Assembly: GCA_002733805.1 (NCBI GenBank)
Contig: NVXG01000028.1
Span: 102,868 to 166,867 of the forward strand
Origin: Robiginitomaculum sp.
Lineage (GTDB): Bacteria; Pseudomonadota; Alphaproteobacteria; Caulobacterales; Maricaulaceae
Reading direction: 5' to 3'
DNA: 64,000 nucleotides
The notes beneath the pieces are model-generated. The model saw only the letters and a list, made by a program, of their open reading frames with translations, ran no database searches and had not been told where the DNA came from. Shown here piece after piece: positions 18,189-27,589 of this stretch. Every line of letters begins with the position of its first letter. Position 1 is the first letter of the stretch. The position numbers and the translations under genes are program-made.

Positions 18189-21100
18189 ATGAATTTGCTT
18201 GTGAAAAACGGCTTTCAAATGTCGGTGCTCGGCGTGGCTTTTGCGTTGATTATCGGCATTAGCGCTGCCTTCGCCCAGCAACCTGTCAAATTTGCCACGG
18301 AAACAGGCAACGGATACGGGCGTATCCTGGCTTCTTGGCCCGAAGCAGAAAATAGTCAAAACCTCTCGGTAGATGCCAAAATTACCAATGGCGTATTGGT
18401 CATCCATTTCAGCCAAACCCTGACCGCCGATCCCAAACCTATTCTGGAAGGGTTAGGCGCTTATGTAGCTCTGGCCCGAATGGATACAGACGGCCAAACT
18501 TTACGCATCGCCTTGCGTAAGGCAGCCGAAGTACGCACCTCCAAATCCTACAATGTGTTCGCCATTGATCTTTTGGAGCCGAATTCCGCCATCAATCCGC
18601 CCAAGGTGCAATCTGCGACTTCAAGGCGCTTGGCCAAACAACGACAAGAAGCCAAACAACATGCGGCAGCAGAAATGGAAAAAGCCAAACGTGCCGCCCG
18701 CCCTGCCCCGGCCCTGCCTTTGCAGGTTCGTTACGCCCAATCAGCCGACAATACTCGAATTACCTTTGACTGGACCGAAGAGATCGAATTTCGCGTTTTG
18801 CAACGAAAAGGCGGGTTGGATTTGATTTTTGATCGCCCGGCATCGCCAGCATTGGCTGAATTAAATGCCGCACAACCAGCCGGTTTTAAGTCTGCCAAAT
18901 CGATCATCCGCCGGGACAAGACCATTATCGGAATTGATGTGACACCTAGTTTTTTACATCGGACATCGCGGGATGGAACCTATGTGGTGCTTGATCTGTA
19001 TCGGCCGGGCAAGGAAGCGCCAGTCACCCTTGCACAAGTCGATATGGAACCTGAACCTGCCGCTTTGGAGCCAGCCCTAAGCCGATCTCAACGTCCCGAT
19101 CCTGTTCCGACTTCAGGCATTGTACCGGTCAAAGTAGCAGCCAATGGCTCCTCCTTGCAGGTTAAATTTGATTGGGCCGCGCCGGTCGGCGCCGCAGTGT
19201 TTCGGCGAGGCGATGCAATCTGGATATTGTTTGATGCCAAAGCGGAAATTGGTTTGGCTGAACTAACCAACGGGGTCAGCCGCCACGCCATCGCTCGCAA
19301 AACTCTGTATGGGCGTGATTATTCAGGCATCCAAATCACCACGCCAGCATCGACCCAGGTCGAGGCCCGGCCCAATGGCGATGGATCGAGCTGGATAATC
19401 GTGTTGGACGACAAACTACAATTCCCGACCAAAGAAATCGTGTTGCGGCGCGAAGCCGATGGTTCTGGCCCCGGACGGTTGGCTGCCAAGCTAAAAAATG
19501 CAGTTTCCATGTTGCGGGTGCAAGACGATGAGGTTGGGGACACGCTGCTGGTCGTCACGGGTGTCGGTCCAGCCCGCGGCATCGCAAACTTGCACAAATT
19601 TGTCGAGGTAAACGCCTTGCCGTCGGCACAGGGCTTGGCTTTTGAAGTCCGTGCTGATGCACTTGATATTGCGCTTGTTGACGATCTTCTGACTATCAAT
19701 TCGCAGCTTGGACTAAACCTAACCCCATCAGCCACACCGCTACACTTGGCCACCAATTCCGGTGAAGCGGCCAGACTGGGCGCTGCCCCGGCGATTACCG
19801 CCTCACCCGGGTTTATGGATTTCGAGGCTTGGCAGAAATTGGGTGGCGAAGGTCTGTTCCACCCGACCTATTCAGCATTGTTACGCCAAGTGGCGATTGA
19901 GGACACCAATCCGGAAGCCCGCATGAACTTGGCCCGGTTTTTGATCTCACATGAATTGGGCGCAGAAGCCTTGGGCGCATTGGCCTTGGCGCAAGCACTG
20001 GACCCCATGTTGGTCCAAGATGCGCGGTTTCGGGCCTTGCGTGGTGTAGCCAATTTACAGATGAACCGGATCAAAATCGCCAAAGCTGATTTCTCGGCCC
20101 AGACGTTGAACCGCGACCCATCGGCCGCCCTATGGCGCGGATATTTGGGCGTAAAGGCTGAAAATTGGACCGAAGCCCGGCAAAATTTCGAAAAGGGAAG
20201 AGAAGCGTTTTATCTGTTTACGCCTGAATGGCAGGCCAAATTTCATACGAGCTTTGCGCTGGCTGCAATGAATTTGAACGATCTGGGCACGGCCAAGGAG
20301 CAGTTACAGGAGATATTCGGCAATGGTCTGTCTTTGCCAACTCAATTGGAAGCCAGTATGGCCCGGGCGGAATTCATGAACCGCAGCGGGGAACCCGATC
20401 AAGCTTTGGCCGTCCTAGATAATGTAATCGCCACCAATTTTGAGCCTTTGACTGTCCGCGCTATTTTTGAAAAAGTCAGAATCCAGCAAGCGGCTGGAAA
20501 AATATCACCTCTGGAAGCCTCGGAAATTTTAGAAAACCTGCGGTTCAGATGGCGCGGCGATGAAGTCGAGCTGGAAGCGGTTCGTACCCTTGGATCCTTC
20601 TATTCCGAAGCTGGTGATTACCGCCGGGCGATGGAAGCCATGAGTTTGGCCGTTCGGCGTTTTCCAAATAGTCCGGTGGCGCGACGGCTGCAAACCGACT
20701 TGCGCGATACATTTATCGATCTGTTCCTGAACGGCGGGGCTGACAGCATGGACCCAGTACAAGCTGTTGCACTGTTTTACGAGTTTCAGGAATATGCGCC
20801 GCTGGGAACCGATGGCGATCGCATGTCCCGGCGCATGGCCGACCGGCTCATTGCTTTTGATTTGCTGCCCCAGGCTGCTGAATTGTTGCAATATCAAATT
20901 GATCAAAAACTATTCGGCATTGGCAAAGCCCAGGTCGCAACCGATTTGGCACTAGTTTACCTGATGGATCACCAGCCGGAAAAGTCATTGCGCGCCATTC
21001 GTTCCTCGCGCCAGGCCCGCTTGCCCAAAGCCTTGAACAAAGAGCGCCGCTTGCTCGAAGCCCGCGCCTTGGTCGAAATGGGGCGCGAAGAACATGCGCT

Positions 21101-21545
21101 GGATCTGATCGAAATGGACCGGACCAAGGAAGCCGATTTCCTGCGGGCCGATATTGTCTGGGCTGGCAAGCAATGGCCACAAATCGCCCAGCAACTAACC
21201 AAAACCATCTCCCAGTACGTGCGCGTCACCTCTGAATTGACCGATGAAGACGCGGCTTTAGTGTTACGCACCGCCCTAGCTGTGGCCTTGGCCGATGAAC
21301 AACCGGCCTTTCGGGCATTAGTCGAGAAATGGGAAAAACCCATGTCCGAGACCAGTTCAGCCGAAGCATTTACCATGATCTCCAGCAGAACTTCGCTGTC
21401 CGGCGTGGAAGTCAAAGACTTGGCTCGGACCATTGGCGGAACCGATACCATGCGGTCCTATCTGCAACAGTATCGCAACCGGGTTGCCAAGCGCGCACCG
21501 ATAGATTCGCGTAGCCAAGTCGAAACAGGACAATCTGAAAGCTGA
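18189..21545 (+). CDS. Large exported TPR protein of the fliLM cluster
   Basis: A 1118-residue protein with a signal peptide (ending SAAFAQ). An N-terminal half of beta-rich repeats follows, where segments such as ITFDWTEEIEFRVLQRKGG and VKFDWAAPVGAAVFRRGD recur, resembling AMIN-like modules. The C-terminal half has helical TPR-type repeats (about residues 560-1080; e.g. NPEARMNLARFLISHELG). It starts 130 bases after motE, and homologous large TPR proteins commonly follow motE in Caulobacter-type genomes, so a periplasmic flagellar or motor-scaffold role is inferred. I do not know of a characterised homologue. Confidence 0.7.
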   Translation: MNLLVKNGFQMSVLGVAFALIIGISAAFAQQPVKFATETGNGYGRILASWPEAENSQNLSVDAKITNGVLVIHFSQTLTADPKPILEGLGAYVALARMDTDGQTLRIALRKAAEVRTSKSYNVFAIDLLEPNSAINPPKVQSATSRRLAKQRQEAKQHAAAEMEKAKRAARPAPALPLQVRYAQSADNTRITFDWTEEIEFRVLQRKGGLDLIFDRPASPALAELNAAQPAGFKSAKSIIRRDKTIIGIDVTPSFLHRTSRDGTYVVLDLYRPGKEAPVTLAQVDMEPEPAALEPALSRSQRPDPVPTSGIVPVKVAANGSSLQVKFDWAAPVGAAVFRRGDAIWILFDAKAEIGLAELTNGVSRHAIARKTLYGRDYSGIQITTPASTQVEARPNGDGSSWIIVLDDKLQFPTKEIVLRREADGSGPGRLAAKLKNAVSMLRVQDDEVGDTLLVVTGVGPARGIANLHKFVEVNALPSAQGLAFEVRADALDIALVDDLLTINSQLGLNLTPSATPLHLATNSGEAARLGAAPAITASPGFMDFEAWQKLGGEGLFHPTYSALLRQVAIEDTNPEARMNLARFLISHELGAEALGALALAQALDPMLVQDARFRALRGVANLQMNRIKIAKADFSAQTLNRDPSAALWRGYLGVKAENWTEARQNFEKGREAFYLFTPEWQAKFHTSFALAAMNLNDLGTAKEQLQEIFGNGLSLPTQLEASMARAEFMNRSGEPDQALAVLDNVIATNFEPLTVRAIFEKVRIQQAAGKISPLEASEILENLRFRWRGDEVELEAVRTLGSFYSEAGDYRRAMEAMSLAVRRFPNSPVARRLQTDLRDTFIDLFLNGGADSMDPVQAVALFYEFQEYAPLGTDGDRMSRRMADRLIAFDLLPQAAELLQYQIDQKLFGIGKAQVATDLALVYLMDHQPEKSLRAIRSSRQARLPKALNKERRLLEARALVEMGREEHALDLIEMDRTKEADFLRADIVWAGKQWPQIAQQLTKTISQYVRVTSELTDEDAALVLRTALAVALADEQPAFRALVEKWEKPMSETSSAEAFTMISSRTSLSGVEVKDLARTIGGTDTMRSYLQQYRNRVAKRAPIDSRSQVETGQSES

Positions 21546-21565
21546 ACTCAAAGAAGTATTTGGGG

Positions 21566-24259
21566 TTAAAACCCGCCGGTTAGCCGAGCCAAACCAGCAG
21601 AATAATTGGCAATCTGTGCAGTTAAATACGCTGGCACCGGACCGCTAGCTGATTTAGTTTTGCCACTCAACAATGCCTTTAAAGCTGGGTCCAGAGTCAA
21701 TTGCCGGTACGCATCGCGCACTTTGGTTAGCGTTGCCTCAAGGATTTCATTGGCCGAGATGGCACCGGCCAAAGTGGACAAATCCAAACCCGAAGTCAGG
21801 CCCAATCCATAAACCGGCGGTGCAGCGGAAGCCGTTTCGCTACCTTCTGCCACAGGTTTCAGACGTACTACACCTTCGGGTATTCCCAGCGCCGAGAGCA
21901 GATCGCGGCCCTCTGGTCCGGCGAACAACTCGACAGTATGGCCCTCAGCCGCTTTGATCCGCAAGGTATCAGTCTTGGCACCGCGCACTACTTCGGCTTT
22001 GCCATTCAGCACCAGAACTGCGTTGATTTTGAAAGTCAGTGCACGGTAGGTATCGTCAGAATCAATCCGTATGGTTCGTTTGGGACCACCATCCAGTGAT
22101 ATCTGAAACCGGTCCCCGTCCCGGGCCACCGATCGCTCGGTAATAACGCGGCTGTCAGAGGTTACCGCCAAACCATGCGGCAACCCAAACTTGTCCAAAA
22201 TCGAAGTACCCGAAGGATCAATCGCAATGGCATTGGCCGTCGAATTACCACCATTACCGGTAATTTGGGTCGTGCCTTCCAGTGCACCTGTGGTCAGATC
22301 AAACCGACTGACAAAGGCATTTTGGGTGCCGTCTAGCGTGCCACCACCGGGCAATGATCCGGCGGTGGAACCCACCGCGTATAACTTGCCATTGCTGGAT
22401 TCTATTCCGTTGATCAGATCAGTTTCTGAAGTGCCTAAAAAGGTTGTCCAAGTGCGAAGCGGGCTCCCGCCACCATCTTCATCAACCCGGACCAGAAACC
22501 CGTCCCGCTGGCCAGAATGGCTCAACACACCTGCGCCTAATCCATTGCCAGCCCCGGCTGAACCGCCAACCAGTATCGCCGAGCCGTCAACGCTCAATGA
22601 GGTTATTTTACCGTTATCCAGCGCACCCAGATCATGCTGCCATAAAGCTGCATCTACACCATTGGCTGAAGTGAATCGGGTGAGCTTGCCAATGCCATTT
22701 TCTTCGGTGGCCAGCAAAATATCGCCATTGCTATCCAAAGCGATGGCCTTGGCAAATTCGTCATTTACCGTGCCGATTTGTCGGCTGAACAGGGTATTCC
22801 CGTTGGCATCCAGCGCCCGGATGTAAGCGTCCTGACCGCCATTATGGGTGCCGGTAACTGCGCCTTTGGTCGATCCGGCGATAAATATTTTGCCATCGAC
22901 CGCAATGGTCAAGCTATTGGCCTGATCATCAAGGGTGGAGCCGAACCGCTTGATAAACTGTTCTTTGCCATTGCCATCAAACTTGATGATAAAGCTGTCA
23001 CTACCGCCTAATTGGGTGGTGTCGCCCAATGCGCCGCTGATCTTGCCAGCCAACACAACCGAACCATCCGCCCCAATGGCCAAATCCTTGATATCCACGT
23101 CACCGGCTGCGCCCAACCCACGAGTGAATACGGTTTTTCCAGCGCTATCATAACGCACCAGATATATGTCTTCTTCACCGCGCGGCGTTAACCCAGCAAT
23201 CGCCCCATCCGAGCGGACAATCGCGTATATTTCGCCATTCGCGCCAGTCTTGGTGGCCAAAAATGTGGTATTGGCATCGTCGGCTGGCTCGAGTCGAGTT
23301 GAGAACTCCTGCACCGGCGAAGCGCCAGCTTCACCATCATATTTGACCAACCTCGCCACCTCTCCATCACCGCTGCCGGTGGTACCAACTGCATAGATAG
23401 CCGGGGTCGAACTGGCGGCAACAAACTCTAATGGTTCAACATCACTTCCGGCGATCTTGAAGCCATAGCGGTTGCCCTGCACCACGCCGTCCTCGTCCGG
23501 TTCGCCAAGTTTCACCCGCGAAAATGTCGAAAACAGGCCAGCCGCTGATAATTGTGTGTTGATATAGTCGGCCACATTATCCAGCGTTCGGGATGTCGCC
23601 CCCATCCCAGCCAGATCAATATTGACCACAACATCGCCGGTCACCCGTTTCGCGGTAATGGTAAATTGCACATCTCCGGCAAAGCCCGGAATTACATCAT
23701 CAAATGCGCCATCGTGAATAACTCCGGTTACATAATCGGCCCGATTGCGCTCAATAGCCAATGTACTCTTGGCTTCAGTTTTTTTTGCGCCCTTCAGAAA
23801 TGATAATTCTTCAAAATCGGTTTTGGCTAAGAAACTTTCAAGCTGGACAATTCCCTCACCAAGTCGACGGTTCAACAGCCTTCGTGCGCTGTCGGTCTTC
23901 GTCTTGTCAGCGGCATCAATGCCCAAGGCCGTTAACCGGCGCAAGCCTTGATAGAGCGCAAATAATTTCTTCTGGTCATCCGGGGCTTTGCTGTCGGAAA
24001 ACCCTTCCAGGTCTTCAAAGAAAAACTGACCGCTGGCCAAGGCTTTGGTCAAAATTGCCTGCTGACCCAACGGCTTGGCAGCTGCTTCCCATGGGGGTGG
24101 AACCGACGTATCCGGTTTTGCCGCATTGCTCAGCGCCAGATTACTGGCATTACCCAACGACAATTGCTGCGCCTGCCGCTGGGCACTGGATGCCTGGAAG
24201 CTACCTAGCAATAAGTTGGAGCCAATGCCCACGATTGGTGGAAAGCCAAAATCGGCCAT
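21566..24259 (-). CDS. flaEY: FlaEY-like flagellar protein with beta-propeller repeats
   Basis: An 897-residue protein. The N-terminal third is helical and hook/filament-protein-like (SSAQRQAQQLSLGNASNLAL). Around residues 190-260 there is a flagellin-hook-IN-like segment (TAKRVTGDVVVNIDLAG... TLDNVADYINTQLSAAG). Residues about 290-680 form SBBP-type beta-propeller repeats of the pattern DSFIIKFDGNGKEQFIKRFG / DGKIFIAGSTKG. The C-terminus has a second IN-like region and helices. The layout fits the Caulobacter FlaEY regulatory protein, required for normal flagellin assembly. I start at the ATG at 24259 (MADFGFPP). It converges on the TPR gene, 20 bases away. The name is a family-level judgement. 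Confidence 0.6.
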   Translation of the reverse strand: MADFGFPPIVGIGSNLLLGSFQASSAQRQAQQLSLGNASNLALSNAAKPDTSVPPPWEAAAKPLGQQAILTKALASGQFFFEDLEGFSDSKAPDDQKKLFALYQGLRRLTALGIDAADKTKTDSARRLLNRRLGEGIVQLESFLAKTDFEELSFLKGAKKTEAKSTLAIERNRADYVTGVIHDGAFDDVIPGFAGDVQFTITAKRVTGDVVVNIDLAGMGATSRTLDNVADYINTQLSAAGLFSTFSRVKLGEPDEDGVVQGNRYGFKIAGSDVEPLEFVAASSTPAIYAVGTTGSGDGEVARLVKYDGEAGASPVQEFSTRLEPADDANTTFLATKTGANGEIYAIVRSDGAIAGLTPRGEEDIYLVRYDSAGKTVFTRGLGAAGDVDIKDLAIGADGSVVLAGKISGALGDTTQLGGSDSFIIKFDGNGKEQFIKRFGSTLDDQANSLTIAVDGKIFIAGSTKGAVTGTHNGGQDAYIRALDANGNTLFSRQIGTVNDEFAKAIALDSNGDILLATEENGIGKLTRFTSANGVDAALWQHDLGALDNGKITSLSVDGSAILVGGSAGAGNGLGAGVLSHSGQRDGFLVRVDEDGGGSPLRTWTTFLGTSETDLINGIESSNGKLYAVGSTAGSLPGGGTLDGTQNAFVSRFDLTTGALEGTTQITGNGGNSTANAIAIDPSGTSILDKFGLPHGLAVTSDSRVITERSVARDGDRFQISLDGGPKRTIRIDSDDTYRALTFKINAVLVLNGKAEVVRGAKTDTLRIKAAEGHTVELFAGPEGRDLLSALGIPEGVVRLKPVAEGSETASAAPPVYGLGLTSGLDLSTLAGAISANEILEATLTKVRDAYRQLTLDPALKALLSGKTKSASGPVPAYLTAQIANYSAGLARLTGGF

Positions 24260-24391
24260 AATGCGGTTTCCCGGTGAATAACGCCTAATCCTCCCACAAA
24301 CTCCCTGCAATTGCCTTAAGACAATGATGAAGAATGTCCCGATATCCGGATAGGTTATTCGGGCGACATGATTTGCCGGTGCCGTGGCAGA

Positions 24392-25933
24392 CTAATGTTC
24401 GCAGGTCCGATAAAAATCAGCGAATTCCGCACCATAATCATCTTCGGTAAAACTGGTGTGATTATCCGGCTCGCTGGCCAGTTTTGCCCGGATGAAGTCA
24501 TAAAGCGCCCGCACGTCATCGGTGTCTAATGAACAAGGTTGCTTGAACAAATTATGAGCCTCTTGCGGGTCATTCTTGGTGTCATAAACTTCAATCAGCG
24601 CGTTCCATGGCCAATGCACATAGCGTTGCTTATCTCGCAATATCAGCTTCAGGCCATTTTGATTAACCGCCCCATAGGCAAACGGGATTTTTGCAGCATT
24701 GCCGCGCTCCACATACAGGAATTCGCGGGCTTGTGACCCAACATCCGGTGTGCCGGATAATTTGGATATAAAGCTCTGACCATCAATTTGCCGCGCGGCG
24801 CCAGAGGCCGCTTCCACCGGTTTGGCTCCGACCAGATCAGCCAAAGTTGGCAGCAAATCAACCAAATGCACCAGATCATTCACTCGTCCCGGCTGTATCA
24901 GGGCAGAGCGGTTCGTCTTGCCTGTTGACCAGACCATCAGCGGAATCCGGGTACCCCCATCATACAAAAAAGCCTTAGCCCGATATCCGATCGAGCGATC
25001 CCCCGGATAAACTTCGGCCGAGGTGCCATTATCCCCCAAAAACATAAACACAATCGGGCGGTCCGACTGTGCAGAAAGTGTGGTGACGATGCGGGCGATC
25101 TCGGTATCCAGCGCTTCGAGCATCGCCACAAAATACGGGTCCAGTTTTGGATCTCTACGGTTGATCTTAAACTCATTACCTTGCGTGTCATTGTGACGAA
25201 CCATTTTCGCCATAAAATCTACCGGCAAATCCCGATTGGAGTGCAAAGCAGCTGGCGGCGTATGAAACGGCATGTGTGGGTTCACAAATCCAACCCAATA
25301 AAACTGCGGCCCTTTGTCTCCAAATTGTTCAAAATCTGATATGATCGAGTTGGCAATTTTGGTGGTTTTGTAGGTGGTCTCGCGACCCATCAATTTACCA
25401 TCTTCAACCCAGTCATAATCATAATATTTATAGGTATGGTGCTGGCGCGGTGTCCCGGCAAAATGGTCAAACCCTTGCAAGTTTGGATTTTGATCTGAGC
25501 CGTTTTCATCATCGGCCAAGTGCCATTTTCCAATGGCGCTAAACCGATACTGGCTGGCACCATTGGCCTTCAAGTATTCCGGGATCGTCACTTCTGAAAG
25601 CGGCAATTTTCGAGCAAAAGAGCGCACATCCCCCGCCCCGTGGCGAAAGGTATGCCGAGCAGTCATCATCGCCGCTCGGCTCGCCGTGCAATAGGGATGG
25701 GTATAGGCCCGCTCGAACACCACGGCCTTGTCACATTGTACAGTTAGGAATTCCATCGGACTGTCGGCTGCAAAACAAGGGGCGCGCGCCAGCCCCAGAT
25801 CATCGGCAATCAGGATCACAATATGCGGCGATTGATCTGTATCCTGCTCCTTCGCGGCAATTGCATCTTGGCAAGCTGCCAAGCCAAACAGCGCCCAAGT
25901 ACATAACAATGTGTTCCAGAAAGTATTGATCAT
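24392..25933 (-). CDS. Sulfatase-family lipoprotein at end of sugar operon
   Basis: A 513-residue alkaline-phosphatase-superfamily sulfatase. The signal peptide ends in lipobox LAAC (Cys21). Metal ligands ADD are at 43-45, and the formylglycine site is CTASR (Cys82; family C-x-P/A-S-R). Downstream metal-site residues appear in FMFLGDNGTSAEV. The start at 25933 lies 7 bases after the acetyltransferase stop codon, so it is the last gene of the five-gene minus-strand operon. Known sulfatases hydrolyse sulfate esters; whether this one acts on the flagellar glycan or on environmental polysaccharide is not visible. No maturation enzyme is in this window. Confidence 0.88.
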   Translation of the reverse strand: MINTFWNTLLCTWALFGLAACQDAIAAKEQDTDQSPHIVILIADDLGLARAPCFAADSPMEFLTVQCDKAVVFERAYTHPYCTASRAAMMTARHTFRHGAGDVRSFARKLPLSEVTIPEYLKANGASQYRFSAIGKWHLADDENGSDQNPNLQGFDHFAGTPRQHHTYKYYDYDWVEDGKLMGRETTYKTTKIANSIISDFEQFGDKGPQFYWVGFVNPHMPFHTPPAALHSNRDLPVDFMAKMVRHNDTQGNEFKINRRDPKLDPYFVAMLEALDTEIARIVTTLSAQSDRPIVFMFLGDNGTSAEVYPGDRSIGYRAKAFLYDGGTRIPLMVWSTGKTNRSALIQPGRVNDLVHLVDLLPTLADLVGAKPVEAASGAARQIDGQSFISKLSGTPDVGSQAREFLYVERGNAAKIPFAYGAVNQNGLKLILRDKQRYVHWPWNALIEVYDTKNDPQEAHNLFKQPCSLDTDDVRALYDFIRAKLASEPDNHTSFTEDDYGAEFADFYRTCEH

Positions 25934-25940
25934 TTTGTTC

Positions 25941-26516
25941 TTATGTTGTTTTTGCCATGCCAGATTGGCCCGCAAACTCATGACGCAAAATTCCATAGAA
26001 CAGGCAATCTGTCCAATTACGATCTTCCAATTGGTGCGCTTCGCGGTGCCGACCATCCAACACGAACCCCAAGCCAGGCAACAATACCTGTTTGGCCTGA
26101 TCAATCGCGTATATTTCAGCCCAAATCCGGTGCAAACCTAGCGTCTCGAACCCATAGGCCAATAGTAATTTTCCCGCATCTGGAGCCAATTTCTGGTCAA
26201 TATATAGATCGTCGGCACCGATATAGATCGAAAAGTCCGCCGAGTGGTTTTGCAGATCAATATAGCATAATCCACAAGCGCCCAGCAGACGCCCGCTAGT
26301 TTTGTCCGTAATGGCGAACATTCTGACCCTTGGGTCGTTACAAACGATCTGCCCATACCAATCGCGCTGCATGGCCGGGCTGATGTCCCGAAATTCTCGA
26401 AAATACTGCCGGTAGTCCGAGCGATTGCGCCACTTGCGTAAACTCTCAAGGTCATCCGGATTGATGTCACGCAAAATCACATGCTCACCACGCAAAGTAA
26501 TGCCCAGATGGGTCAT
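25941..26516 (-). CDS. GNAT N-acetyltransferase of the nonulosonic acid operon
   Basis: A 191-residue GNAT acetyltransferase. It has the family opening LGITLRGEHVILRDINPDDLESLRKWRN and an acetyl-CoA-binding region around TSGRLLGACGLCYID. PseH/FlmH-type enzymes N-acetylate 4-amino-4,6-dideoxy sugars in pseudaminic-acid-like pathways. The position directly after the NeuB-type synthase supports that role, but the sequence alone does not fix the substrate. The ATG at 26516 overlaps the synthase stop codon (ATGA), so it is translationally coupled. Confidence 0.8.
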   Translation of the reverse strand: MTHLGITLRGEHVILRDINPDDLESLRKWRNRSDYRQYFREFRDISPAMQRDWYGQIVCNDPRVRMFAITDKTSGRLLGACGLCYIDLQNHSADFSIYIGADDLYIDQKLAPDAGKLLLAYGFETLGLHRIWAEIYAIDQAKQVLLPGLGFVLDGRHREAHQLEDRNWTDCLFYGILRHEFAGQSGMAKTT

Positions 26517-27589
26517 TCGAAATCTTCTTGCATCAGCGCATCGCCTTTGCGGCCCGCATTGGGCAATTTTTGACCAATTACCTGATCCATCTGCCATGGT
26601 TCAATAGAATCAACCGGTTTGGGCCGAAGTGCCTCCAAATCATTACGGGTCAGAACATGCCCCGTTGGTAAATCGGTTTTCAAGCGCAAACAACGGCGTT
26701 GCACAATTGCGGCTTCGTGTTCATTGCCCTCAACCCGCTTGATCCCATCGCCCAAAGCGCGCTCCAGTTCGCGAGACCGGTCAATCATCTCTCTCCAGTT
26801 GCGCGGATTCATCGAAAACCCGTGATCTGGCCCATCGCGGTCATTATCGTCAGTAAAATGCTTTTCCACAACCCGCGCCCCCAGTGCAATCGCGCCTAAT
26901 ACGCTAGCATGCCCCGGTGTATGGTCTGATAGACCCAAAACCATCGAGGGAAATAGCTCGGCATAGGTTTTCAACACATTCAAATTGACGTAATTCAGAT
27001 TATTTATTTCACCTGTGTAATTTGTATTACACTGCATCAAACAAATATCCGGTGTATGTTCGGTAATTATACCCACAGCCCGATTCACATCTGTAATAGT
27101 TGCTGCACCAGTGGCCAAAAATACAGGTTTCCCTTGCGCCGCAACCGCATCTAGGAACGAAATCCAACCAATATCACCGGATCCAATTTTGTAAGCCTCT
27201 AAAAAAGGATCCATCAAATCCAATGCAGCCAGGTCATATGGCGTGGTCATATAATGCACACCAGCTTTTTTGCACTCCGCAACCAGCACGTCTGTCCAGT
27301 CGCGCGGAGTTTCATACCTTTCAAACACCTCATAGACGCTTTGCTTCCATGCTGCTTGGTGGGAGTTGGCGCCTCCCAGAGCCGCAAACCCGGCATCAGA
27401 GACAATGTCTTTGGCTAGAAAATGTTGGAATTTGGCGCAATCCGCACCGGCTTCTGCCGCCAAGTGGATCAGTTCAACCGCCCGCGACAGCTCTCCATCA
27501 TGGGAGGAAGCGATATCTGCAATAAAATAAGAGGGGTAATCCAGACCAATCCAATGCTCCCCAACTTGAAAGTGGGAAGCCCATTTCAT
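26513..27589 (-). CDS. neuB: NeuB/PseI-type nonulosonate synthase
   Basis: A 358-residue enzyme with an N-terminal NeuB TIM-barrel domain (YFIADIASSHDGELSRAVEL, EAYKIGSGDIGWISFLDAV, MQCNTNYTGE, VVEKHFTDDNDRDGPDHGFS) and a C-terminal antifreeze-like SAF domain (about residues 285-350). The family condenses phosphoenolpyruvate with a 6-carbon amino sugar to make sialic, legionaminic or pseudaminic acid type sugars. The ATG at 27589 overlaps the preceding stop codon. Motifs do not allow a firm choice of substrate. Together with pseB it suggests flagellin glycosylation, as with Caulobacter flm genes. Confidence 0.9.
   Translation of the reverse strand: MKWASHFQVGEHWIGLDYPSYFIADIASSHDGELSRAVELIHLAAEAGADCAKFQHFLAKDIVSDAGFAALGGANSHQAAWKQSVYEVFERYETPRDWTDVLVAECKKAGVHYMTTPYDLAALDLMDPFLEAYKIGSGDIGWISFLDAVAAQGKPVFLATGAATITDVNRAVGIITEHTPDICLMQCNTNYTGEINNLNYVNLNVLKTYAELFPSMVLGLSDHTPGHASVLGAIALGARVVEKHFTDDNDRDGPDHGFSMNPRNWREMIDRSRELERALGDGIKRVEGNEHEAAIVQRRCLRLKTDLPTGHVLTRNDLEALRPKPVDSIEPWQMDQVIGQKLPNAGRKGDALMQEDFE

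Noticed and set aside
19319..21451. Several long minus-strand open frames across the TPR gene
   Set aside because: They are shadows of a GC-biased plus-strand gene with a consistent signal peptide and TPR motifs.
22191..22826. Pro/Ser-rich 211-codon plus-strand frame
   Set aside because: Antisense to the FlaEY-like gene; composition is a mirror of its Gly/Asp-rich repeats.
24260..24391. Sigma-54-type promoter ahead of the FlaEY-like gene
   Set aside because: No TGGC...TGC pair at correct spacing on the minus strand; TATCCGGATA is only a short palindrome.
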